33,969 nucleotides of DNA. Origin: Oehlia diaphana. Lineage: Eukaryota; Glomeromycota; Glomeromycetes; Glomerales; Glomeraceae. Below the pieces are notes generated by a model that was given only the letters and a program-made list of their open reading frames with translations, was not told the origin of the DNA and ran no database searches. Shown piece after piece: positions 10,487-21,043 of this stretch. The number at the start of each line of letters is the position of its first letter. Position 1 is the stretch's first letter. The stretch is taken from NCBI GenBank assembly GCA_003833135.1, contig QZLH01000713.1, forward strand, positions 4,868-38,836. The letters are read 5' to 3'. The position numbers were made by a program, and so were the translations under genes.

Positions 10487-12590
10487 AATGAAATATATTG
10501 TAAATAAATTTAATTTTTTTTCAGAACGGTCTCCGAAGTTCTACTTACATAGTCAATCATGTATAACAATAACTGCGTATGTACTCAAACCTAATTATCA
10601 TTGTTAAGGAAAATTTTTTTTCCGATACATCAAATTTAAATTTCCAAAAAGTACGATAATGTTTTATTTAAAATTCGATTTATGATTTTCAAATTTTTTA
10701 AATTGATTAATTCAACTTTACCATTTATTTTAAAGGATTTCAAAAAAAAAATTTATTATTTATCTAAAGACGCAAGTTTACTTGAGTAACTACAGTATTA
10801 AATATATATATCAGAAATTTATACCATTATAATATAGGGCATTGCTAAATCTCACCGCAGGTGATTTTCACCGCACCAGCATTAACAAATATTAGTGGGC
10901 GGAGTTTCATGACGTTTTTAATTCTGCCCGAAATTATACCTTAATTCTGGTAAGGTGACAATCACCAGCGGTGATATTTAGCAATACTCTAAAATATATT
11001 AGACAAATTTAATTGTAAATTTGGCTTTTAATGTATAGGATTGATAGGAGAAGTTAATCAATTGATAAACTAACATTGAATATGTTAAAAATTGTAATAT
11101 AAATAATATTCATTATATTTCTTTTTCAAGGATGACTATCTAAAAATAATCAAAAGTTTAACTTATAGTAAGTTGCTCCTCTGATATGAAAATTTTTTTT
11201 TCATTTCATCATAAGTTATAAGTTTTCCATTTAAAACATCACGATATATCAGGTATTTACTGAATGGAAGCGTCTATATACGATATGCGTGTCACGTTGC
11301 GCTGTTAATAACTATGTAAATCAAAACTATATCAAGTCGCCTAAGATTTTTATATAGTTAATATTTTAGAGTCAAAATTTGATAGACGAATTTTAATAAT
11401 TATTACACAAGTCGAACAATTTCTTCTTTCTCAAATATTTTCACATTTATTAGCTTCTTCAAACTATCTTTACAAAATTACGAAGCTATTTTTTACATTT
11501 ACTGGCAAATTATTTTTCAGTCTGATTTTTTTTAGGTATATTATTATTAACACTCGTAACTTTGCTAATAAAGTCATGTTCTAAATCTTAAAATGCTTCT
11601 TTTCTCAAAGTACAGAATAGTTAAAGCCAAACATCTAATTGGATGTGAAATATAATACAATGTGTACTTACAAATCATATAAACATCGTTTTCAATTAAA
11701 GGAACGAAAAACAGTCAAAACTCTGTTTGTCGTCAGATAAACTTTAAAAAGAAAATTTGGCAAGTTAAAGGAAGTGCGAAAACAAAGAAATGTGTCACTT
11801 CAGAAAATACAGCCTCAGTTATTTAGGCCTGTATTACATCAATTCTTATGCTTTGCTAAATTAAAAATATTTTTATATTTAAATTAATATTATTAATTTT
11901 AAACATTTACGTATATAAATTTTTTTTTGAAGTTTGACTGTTTCTTCAATTTATTTTTTTTATTTTGCCAATTTTTTTTCATTATTTCCATTAATTTTTT
12001 TGTTATATATTTTCTTACGTTTTTCTTAATTAGAATGTGTAAAACTAACGTTAGGTTGTTAATCCTAATACAAATTGCGATTATTAAAAATTTTTAATCT
12101 TAAAAAAATTACTTCTTCAAAAACGAATTTTATTTATTACTTTTGCAAATGTAAGTAAGTGCTGCCTATTTATTCGATCAGTTTGTAATTTATACGCACT
12201 TTGAATTTTTTGATAGTCTTGCCCTTAAAATCTGCTTTGGAGAAGTTGTTTTAGCCACGCCCGTTACCTCCATTATTATTATATCTCATGCGTCGCAAAA
12301 TAAACTTCAGTCATATGTATTTACAAAATCAAGTATCAAGTTTATTAGTGTGCATTTTTACTAAACAAATACGTAAATCAATTCACCGAAGATATTTGTG
12401 ACAGGGTAACCATTCCATATATAAATCATTCAATATCTTTCGTCATGAGGGTCATGACATTGCACAACGGATTTTAATACATTTTGTAAGTGTTTATTTG
12501 AAATATTTAACAACCACAACAAAATACTTAAATAATTTTATTATAAAATAGTTCCGAGCGACATTGAACTTACTCAATAAATACAACAGT
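10487..12590. other. Gene-free AT-rich stretch containing one MITE
   Basis: Apart from the TA-flanked element at 10837-10989, I find no open frame with protein-like composition and no RNA gene. A mildly GC-richer island at about 11700-11860 and another at about 12170-12300 have no recognisable content. Confidence 0.45.
10837..10989. mobile_element. 153-bp TA-flanked MITE (mariner-like)
   Basis: The left end GGGCATTGCTAAATCTCACC and the right end, reverse-complemented GAGTATTGCTAAATATCACC, continue as imperfect inverted repeats for about 35 bp (both reach GGTGATT.TCACC). TA lies immediately outside each end (10835-10836 and 10990-10991), as expected for a Tc1/mariner-type target duplication. 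It is non-coding. Confidence 0.75.
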
Positions 12591-12599
12591 ATATATTAT

Positions 12600-13420
12600 G
12601 AATAGATTATTCCATATGCATCAAGATGTGGTCGAACTTGTATGGTAAGGTAAGTATCAATATTGATTTGTAAAATTAAAAATGATAAAGCTTATTTGTT
12701 AATTTTCTTTTTATTTTATATTAGAATTCCGATTGACATACAAAACATCACAAAATTGATGGACTCATTAAAATCAAGCTATAATTCTATTCGAGTCCTC
12801 ATATGGCAGGTGAGCACCTACTATATCAAAAGAAGACGTTGATGTTATATTATGTAGAAATTTTATGCGATCTGAATAACCTATTATAGCCATTTGTCAT
12901 CATATTAACATTAATTAATGTATAGGTTCGAAGAAAGGGACTTATCAATTATTACTTTCAAAATCTGACATTACGGTAAGGACTTGAGCACAAACAAAAT
13001 TCAAGCACACTCCTACTACTAATCTACCAGCATATAATAATTTGGAGATGAAGATATGAATATTGACAAAGATAAAAATGTTGATGAAGAGATAAAGAGT
13101 GTTGCGAAACATGAAAATTAAGTTCAAGGCAATATTAGACGAAGTAAGAGATTTATTTTCAACTGGTTAACTAAAACAAATATAATAAATATTTGATTTA
13201 GGCTCGTTATTATTCAAGAAATTCTGCTAATTTGTCTCAAAAAAAAAAAAAAATAATGGTTAGAAAATAATGAAATAACGCTAAAAATATTGCGGCTAAT
13301 TTAATCTTCTAGAGTAAATGATCTAGAAGATATGAACACCGACAATGTTCAAAGATCATGGAAAGACAAGACTAAAAATTTAATGAGAATAATAAAAAAT
13401 GTGTACAACGAGATTTAAAA
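12600..13420 (+). other. Exon-like fragments, possible decayed or mis-modelled spliced gene
   Basis: Several short open pieces sit next to good splice signals. About 12726-12810 is open (IPIDIQNITKLMDSLK...) and ends at CAG/GTGAGC. About 12926-12973 is open (VRRKGLINYYFQNLTL) after an ATAG acceptor and joins the former in phase 0. About 13042-13121 reads FGDEDMNIDKDKNVDEE. About 13314-13420 reads NDLEDMNTDNVQRSWKDK and ends in TAA. I could not connect all pieces in one frame, and a stop interrupts the join at the 5' end. The family is not recognised. It may be a pseudogene or chance. Confidence 0.25.
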
Positions 13421-14747
13421 GTTTTTAATAAAATCAATTAATTAAACATATTCTTTAATAAATAAAATAGAAGTTATAAATTAAAAAAAGAAAAACTCTC
13501 GTAAGTCGTAAGCCGAACAAAATATCACATGATTTAAACGCTATCATGTGATTTACGTGCCAGATCTACTGACTAGAGCTCATTTTGACTCATTGAGTTG
13601 CTCTTTTTTTGGTCTTTTCTTTCATTAATTAAGAAACATAATACTTAATTCCTTTTTCCTGATCTTTTGAGTTCACAATGGATAACTGAATGACTTCTAT
13701 TTTGATTATCCGATTTCTTAAAGAATAATATTTCACGTGATTCTGAAGAATTAAAACCATAATATATTACTTGGTTACAACGTGAAAATAATTTTCATTA
13801 GTGAATGACATTCATAAATATATTATTAGAAGAAAACTTTTATAAATTTATAGTGACATAAAAACGAATTGTTCGTAAAAAAAAATTTATAAAATGTCAG
13901 TTTTTAATCTCTTTAATTTAATACCAATATTATTACACGCACAAGAACCTTTAGAATATAGTGAAAACTTGCCTACCCATATCAAGATGAAAAGACAATA
14001 ATACTTTTTTACCCAAAGGAATAATGAAACAAATTTATAAATCCAAATTATATTTTCGCATCATCATCGTTAATAAAACAGTTTTTCAATTGAAATCGAT
14101 TATAATTCATTTTCTCTTGATTTTATTCACAAATGCGGCGTAAATTCAATTGATTGTATCGTAACATTTTATTAACAACGAAAGCATTGATTGATGGTTA
14201 CGTACTTATAGAATCTAGATTCTATATACCGTATATAGAAATATAATATTATTTTGGAACGGAATTATAAATTAAGTAGTGTATGTTTACTATTTAAAAA
14301 AGTGATATTCGCAATATGTTAAGGATATATTGAATAATAAGTTAAAATTAATTTTTTAGGAAATTTAATTTATGTGATAATTATCAAGTTTACACTGACC
14401 TTGATTCCGAACAAGTTTTTAATATTTTTACAAAGTATTATAAAATTATTACGTCACTAAAAAAATTACGGTATTAAAAATATTAATTGTGTCAAATAAA
14501 AAAAAATTATTCAAAGTTTTACAATCATAGGTATAAGCTTTTATGAGCAACTGCCATCTTTATATCGATGTAATCGAATTTCAAGAGTAGTAAAAGAATA
14601 CATTTTTTATACCAATAAAATTTGAAAAGATTGTTTATTAAGAAGCATGTACAGATTTGTACGGTATAAAAGATTATATCATTATCCAATAATTGTATTA
14701 TTAATTTTAGTAATAACAATTTTATATATCAACATTAGTTATTCTAT
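13421..14747. other. Gene-free AT-rich stretch with palindromes
   Basis: ATCACATGAT (13524-13533) and ATCATGTGAT (13543-13552) form an inverted repeat. ATAGAATCTAGATTCTAT (14208-14225) is a perfect 18-bp palindrome. No gene is supported; the small minus-strand frame at 14525-14719 has random-looking composition. Confidence 0.45.
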
Positions 14748-16210
14748 TTAATAGTAAAATCTAGATTTATATACTATTAATCTAATATTATGCTTCTCTA
14801 AGAAATCCTTAAAATTATCACGATCATAATTATAGTAATGCCAATAATCATCATTTATACCTATTCCTAATGTTGATAAAGATTCTTCATATTCTATGTA
14901 ATTCAACAAACCCTCTAAATTCATAATTGTACCTTTCATTTTACTTTGATATAATTGTAAAGTAACTAGCCTAAAATTTTTAATATATTTAAAAATCATT
15001 TCATAACTTTTTTTACAAACCCCAGAAATTGATAATGAATTAATATTTGGACAATATTGAGTCAAAGCAATTAAAGTATCATCATTAATTGATTTTTTAT
15101 TATCTTCTTCACCAATTGTTAAAGAAGATAAACTATTTCCAGCTTTTTTTATAATCAAAGTAGTTACCTCAGATGACCAATCATTAAAAGATAAATCTAA
15201 TTTTTTAAGATTATTGAATGAAGTAAATAAATTAATATCTTCAAATTTTAATCCTTTATTAGATCTTAATACCAATATTTTTAAATTAATGCATTTAAGA
15301 ATATAATCAAATGATATTTTGCTAAAATCTAAATTGTTTAATACCAATTTAGTTATAGAATTTGCTCTTAATTCTAAAATATTTGTGATAAGATCATCAA
15401 ACTATCAACATCATTCCATTTAACACTTTTATAATCAAAAATGAATTCCTCTAGATTATTATTTGATTTTACAAGAGAAATAAAATCTTTTGTAAATTTA
15501 TTATCATATAATTTATCTATTTTTAAATTAAAAAGATTTTGAAAGTGATTTTTAAAAAAATTAATATACATTTTTGCTATATTGATATTATACTCCCCAT
15601 CACAATATAATGTAAGATAGTCCAAATCTTTAATTTTGTGTTGCATGATTTTCAATAATTTTTCATCATTAAAACGTATATTCCAATTTAAACAATTTAT
15701 TCTTTGACTTTGTCTCATAATTGAATGAAAGAGATGGTTTTTTAATATTTCAACATTATTATAAATTGAGTTCATTAAATTATTTTTTTTTTTGAAAATT
15801 TTATACCATGTAATTACTGCATTATTTAGATCATGAATATTAAATTCTTTTAAATATTTTACATACTCAAATAAAAGTGGTATTTCATTTTCATTACATT
15901 TTTCATATTTAAAAAAAAGTGGTATTTCATATTCACTATATAATAGGTTCTCGAATTCACTTTTTAAGATTGAGATAACTTCCTTATGATCATCTTCATT
16001 GAAACAATTAATATAAGTTTGTATGATAAAATAATGTTTACTTTCAACTTTTATATTGCAGAATTTAAATGGATTTTCCCAAAGAATAGGGATTGTTAAT
16101 TCACAAATCTGCTTATTCAAAAGTAGGAAATTGAATAAACTAGCACCATCATCTTTTAACTTATCAATAATTTCAAAAATAATATCTATATTAAAAGTGG
16201 GTAGGGTCAT
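14748..16210 (-). pseudogene. F-box/LRR protein gene with one frameshift
   Basis: The N-terminal part (16210-15374, 278 codons) starts with an F-box-like segment: IIFEIIDKLKDDGASLFNFLLLNKQICELTIPILWENPF, residues about 9-48 (given here in pieces: IIFEIIDKL, LLLNKQICEL, PILWENPF). The rest is leucine-rich and ends early after SLMILSQIF. The downstream frame (open from about 15398 to 14748) continues with LRR-like units (LKKLDLSFNDW, LSSLTIGEED, INSLSISGVC). The two frames meet at a three-T run on the coding strand (15399-15401), where one added base would restore a protein of about 487 residues, close to the intact paralogue at 25514-26926 (470). F-box proteins of this kind usually recruit substrates to SCF ubiquitin ligases. 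It is either a young pseudogene or a sequencing error in the T run. Confidence 0.82.
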
Positions 16211-17097
16211 CTTTATGTGGAAGGGAAATAGAAATTTAGAAAAAATTTTTTTTTTTATTAAAAGTGATTTAACTATGAGTCATATTATATGCATAGTTAT
16301 ACGATCTGAATACTTATTGTATTATGTAATAATTTATTATTTAGTGTGACATACAAATAACACAGTGTTCCTCTTAAAGTTGATTTTGTAATACAAATAT
16401 TGGAAATAAAAAATTTCACATTTATATATTTTATAACAGTAATCCAGTTGAATAACGATCATAATAATATTAACCAATTATTATTAGTGAATCAAATTTA
16501 TGGAGAGATAAATTTAGACCTTTTAAGTATATTTCATTTATTAAAAAAATTTATACAGTATTTTTACAAAGACTTAATAATATTTACTCATAATTGAATA
16601 AAAGTTTTTACGTTGACTTAAATTAATATGTGAATGGCAGTATATTAATGAAAATCTTATATAACTGAAATACTGAAATATGTATTACTTACCTTAATAT
16701 ATGTAGTTTAACATTTATTTATACTCTATATTCAATATCGATTTTGATTTTAACAAACCAATCCCATATATCATTTTTTGTCTTACCAACAAATTAAAGA
16801 ACCAATAAAATATTTCGCAATCTCTTTAATAATTTTATTATTTTTTAATATAAATTTACAGAAATTGCGCATAATATTATTTAAAGCAGTTCTAAAGACT
16901 TCTTTTTTTATACATTACTTAATCGACCCAAAGGGGTTTCACTACTTTCTCGTAGGAAACATTAAATTAATTTATTAAATTAAACAGCTTAGTCTTAACT
17001 ACTTTACTTACCGGCAGGATCTCAATATAATTAATATCGCGCTAAATTACATTTTACGACTATTACGTGTCTTAATATTTACTGTATTACACAGCAT
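16211..17097. other. Gene-free AT-rich stretch
   Basis: Nothing supportable. The frames here (16056-16349, 16400-16597, 16778-16978) are Ile/Leu/Phe/Asn-rich translations of AT-rich DNA, and the first overlaps the F-box gene antisense. Confidence 0.45.
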
Positions 17098-17298
17098 GGA
17101 GAATCTTACCACACTACCCTGTCACAATATAAATAGTACTTTAAACGTGGTACTACAGGTGACATATAATGTGGGTGACGAATAGAGGTCAGGCTAATAA
17201 AAAAAATCGCGTCCCTCGGAAACATAATAAAAAACGTAAACAGGCCAGCACGTGACCATGTGACAAAATCATCACAGGGTAGTGTGGTAAGATTCTCC
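17098..17298. mobile_element. 201-bp MITE with perfect 25-bp inverted ends (hAT-like)
   Basis: Positions 17098-17122 (starting GGAGAATCTTACCACAC) are the exact reverse complement of 17274-17298: 25 of 25 bases. The 8 bp outside are CACAGCAT (17090-17097) and CACAACAT (17299-17306), an 8-bp target duplication with one mismatch, as made by hAT-type or P-type transposases. The interior has no coding capacity. Perfect ends suggest fairly recent activity. The element is 227 bp upstream of kinase 3. Confidence 0.88.
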
Positions 17299-17525
17299 CA
17301 CAACATGTTACATATGAACACGGTAATTTGTCTATCGTACGTTTTCATAACACTATTATGAAAATCAGAATCACAAGACTCGGTAGTACATTTTTTGGTT
17401 TAAAGCGTGTAACATTCATTAGGTTATACAACTAACTTGATAAGTCTCAAATTATGACCAACTGACCAACTTCGTCCTGAATTTTTTATTTTTGATTAAA
17501 ATATAATTCTTGTTAAAATTTAAGC

Positions 17526-19701
17526 ATGTCTGTTATTCGTAAAGCACTTGATAGATCATATGCTTTAATAGATTGTAGTATTCACAATAATCAACATAAA
17601 CAATATGAATTTAAAAAACAAACAATTCTTGATGATGATTCACTCACAGAAAATGAAAAATTTGAAGCAATAAGAATATTGACTAAATTTTATGATATAG
17701 ATAAAATATTTCTTAATGAAGGAACAAAAAGAATTTGTGAAAGTTGTAACCAAGAATGTTTAGCTACATTACATTGTGAGCATTGTGTTCGGAATTATTT
17801 AAAAGCAAATTTTTCAAATTGGACATCTGGAAATGATAATATTGATAATTTAATACGAGAATGTCAGATGAAAGCAGTAAGCCCAAGACTAATCCCAGAT
17901 TGGATTCCATATAATAATTTTCAAAATATTAAATATCTAACAAAAGATGGATGCTCTGAGATTTATACAGCAACATGGATTAATGGAAGATATGATGAAT
18001 GGGATTCTAAAGAACAACGATTAGAAAGACATGGAAGACAGGATGTAGTACTTAAAAAATTAGAAAATGTTGAAAATGCAAATCAACGTTGGTTTGAAGA
18101 GGTTTGTAATCTAGAAATATTTTAAAAAGGTAATAACTAAACTTTTATATAAAATTTTAATACATTCTTTTTGTAGACTAAATCACATTTAACTATAAGT
18201 ATTAAATGGGGAGAAGTTGTACGGTGTCATGGATTAACACAAGATCCATCAAATGGATATTATATGCTTGTAATGAAAAAGATGAATATGGATTTAAGAA
18301 AGTATTTACAACAAAATTATAATAAACTTACATGGAAAAAAAGAACTCAAATTGTTGCTAATATAATTATATCACTTTATCGAGTTCATAATGAGAAAGC
18401 AATTCACAGGGATTTGCATTCTGGAAATATACTAATTGGAAATATATTTTGTATTAGTGATCTTGGATTTTGTGGACCTGCAGATAAACCATTAAAAAGT
18501 ATATATGGAAATCTTCCCTATATAGCACCTGAGATTATTATTGGAAAAGAGCCGACTTTTAAATCTGATATTTATAGTATTGGAATGCTTATGTGGGAAG
18601 TTTCATCTGGACAACCACCATTTATTAATTATGAACATAATTATGATCTTGCTATGAATATTGTTAATGGCATAAGACCAAAAATTGTATCAGGAACTCC
18701 TTTAGAATATAAAAATTTAATGAAACAATGTTGGGATGCTGATCCATCAAAAAGACCTGTTATCAAAACACTTCGCAATAAAATAAGAAATCTCAATTAC
18801 TTTTATCAGAGCAAATCAAACCAACCAGAAGAAAATAATAATAATTTAGAAATAAATAGTAATATTAATAGTCTAAAAAATTATACGAATAGTACAAGTA
18901 AAGTTTATCAATTTGAAAATCTTTCTGAACCAAGAAATGCAACGGAAGGTAATATACTAGTTATTTACTTTTTTAGTTAATTATTTAAAGATTATTTATG
19001 TGTGTATTGATATTTGATACCATTTTTTTCAACTAAAATAATAGAAGAACTAGAAGGTAATAAATTATTTTAAATTTTCTTATTTATAAATAATTAACAA
19101 GGTAATTAATTGATTTTTGAACTTTTAGCATTTTATAGTAAATCTCATAACTTTTGCATTCCTGATAACAGTAAGTATTATTAAATTAATATTAATTTAT
19201 GCATTAACTAATTGATTTGATGTTTTTTAGTTGATGATTTTGGTAAATCAGTTAATCAAAGTGATAATGATACTTTGATTAGTAAAGGTAATTTCAAAAT
19301 TCATTTTACTTTCAGCAAGAAAAATTATATTAATATATTTGTTATCTAGATATTAGTAAAAACTTATCAATGTATTTAATGAATTACAAATAAACTCAAA
19401 AGCTGGTAAGTAGTATACTCATTTAATTATCACAAATTGTCTATTAACATCATTAAATTCATTGTTTAAATCTTTAGACGTTCAAAATAGTAATTATTAT
19501 AGAGAAGAATTAATGCAACAACAAAGAAAGCATATTGATTTTGATGGTATGCAAATTAATTATTTAGTGATAGGAATTTTTATTTTATGCTGTTTTTAAT
19601 TCTTAATTTTATTTAATATAGATGAGAATGAAATGCACAATAATCCTAATCTTCATTCAGAGGAACAAGATGAATTGGAAATTCCTGATAGTAAGGTTTA
19701 A
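17526..19701 (+). CDS. Kinase-like protein with degenerate glycine loop and modular micro-exon tail (kinase 3)
   Basis: Exons by my reading: 17526-18101, 18177-18948, 19045-19056 (12 bp), 19129-19170, 19231-19287, [19350-19405], 19478-19546 and 19622-19701. Leaving out the bracketed 56-bp exon gives 535 residues; including it gives a stop at 19391-19393 and 500 residues. The N-terminus has CESC...CEHC (71-87) and NFSNWTSGN (95-103). The kinase domain has KDGCSEIY where GxGxxG is expected (140-147), VVLK Lys177, HRDLHSGN (Asp271, Asn276), DLG (Asp287) and APE. The catalytic loop is therefore intact but the ATP-binding glycine loop is poor. The first intron (phase 0) matches kinases 1 and 2; its donor is the unusual GTTTGT. 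All tail introns are phase 1. The tail is Asn/Asp/Ser/Gln-rich and probably disordered. Activity is uncertain; it may be a pseudokinase or a weak kinase. Confidence 0.85.
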
Positions 19702-21043
19702 TTTTTATATCAATTTTGAAATATTATTTAACTTTAAATAGTTATTAACTAAAATTTTAAATAATATATTTAGACATTTAGATACATATTTATATTTTAC
19801 AAATACTATTTCAATTGAATTTTTCCTTATTATAAATTATTTAAACACTAAGACTAGAGTAATAAGATTAGATATCTTTCAAGATTCTTAGTTTGTAATT
19901 TAAATAATTTACTTATTTATTTATATTATAACGTGCAATAAAATGGTTATACTTATTATTTATTATTTTGATAATTTCATCCATATAGCTCTACCTTTTG
20001 TTTTTTTTTATTTAATAATAAAAAAAGAAATAAGCATTATCTTGGATATATTTCTACTTTCTAGTAATTAGTGTTAATTTATTATTCGTATTATCATTAT
20101 CATTCTTTGAATCGATAGAAATCTATGAACGTTTATTTATTTATTTTTTTTAAAAAATGAAGTGAAGCTTCGTTATTAATAAAATTCGACATAGTCACAT
20201 AGAATTGTATTTTTTACCGAAAAATTTTATTTATTTTAATGGTTTCATTAAATTTTTTATTTTTTTTCTAATGTTATGTATTATCCTATACCATTTTATA
20301 GAATTTGTTGAATGGACAATTACCCATCATTCGGACAGAAATTAAACTTAGAGCTCGGGACAAGCTTTCCAACGTGATTTATGGTATATGGAAATCTGTG
20401 TAAAAAGGGCCAGGACTTATTAATCGTTTATTTACTCATATCAAATTTTTATATCTTCTACTACAACTGTAGATTTGTGAAAACTATTACTAAGCTGGTG
20501 ACATCACCGCTAATTCATCAAATCCTATTTACTTTACAACTTTGCCTCATAAGCCTATGTTGAAGAACACTTAGTTCATTTGATGCACCAATAAATCTTG
20601 TTGTTACTTTTGTCTTAAAGTCATATTTTATCATCTTTTATGATATATTCCTATTTCACCTTAAAATTTATGTATCACGCAAGCATACGAAAAAGTTTAT
20701 ATTAGATCGTTAACAAGTAATAAAGATTAAAACTAGCCAGATTAAAGTAGGCAAAATTTTATGAAACCTTATCATAACTGTTATTTGAAAACTATGTGCA
20801 TAATTTAGGTTAGAAACTTCCCACTTCGCATCAAAGCAAAGTTGAAAAAAATCAGATTTATCACTATTCATTAAAGATTCTTTATTAAAAATATTGTATT
20901 CTATAAATTATAAAAATATTAATTATTTTTTTTTTTTTTAAAAAAAAAAAGTAGATAAATAACTTGTAGATACTAAAAAATCAAATTGATTGTTAAATTT
21001 GTTTCATAATTCAATCTATCAAACTTATTACCATAATGTTTTA
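19702..21043. other. Gene-free AT-rich stretch
   Basis: No gene is supported. The segment at about 20300-20560 is markedly less AT-rich (for example GAGCTCGGGACAAGC) and may be part of a dispersed repeat, but no ends were found. A T15/A11 homopolymer junction lies at about 20927-20951. Confidence 0.45.

Noticed and set aside
16056..16349. 97-codon plus-strand frame
   Set aside because: Partly antisense to the F-box gene; the remainder is AT-rich noise.
17106..17348. 80-codon minus-strand frame
   Set aside because: It lies almost wholly inside the 17098-17298 MITE, including its inverted ends.
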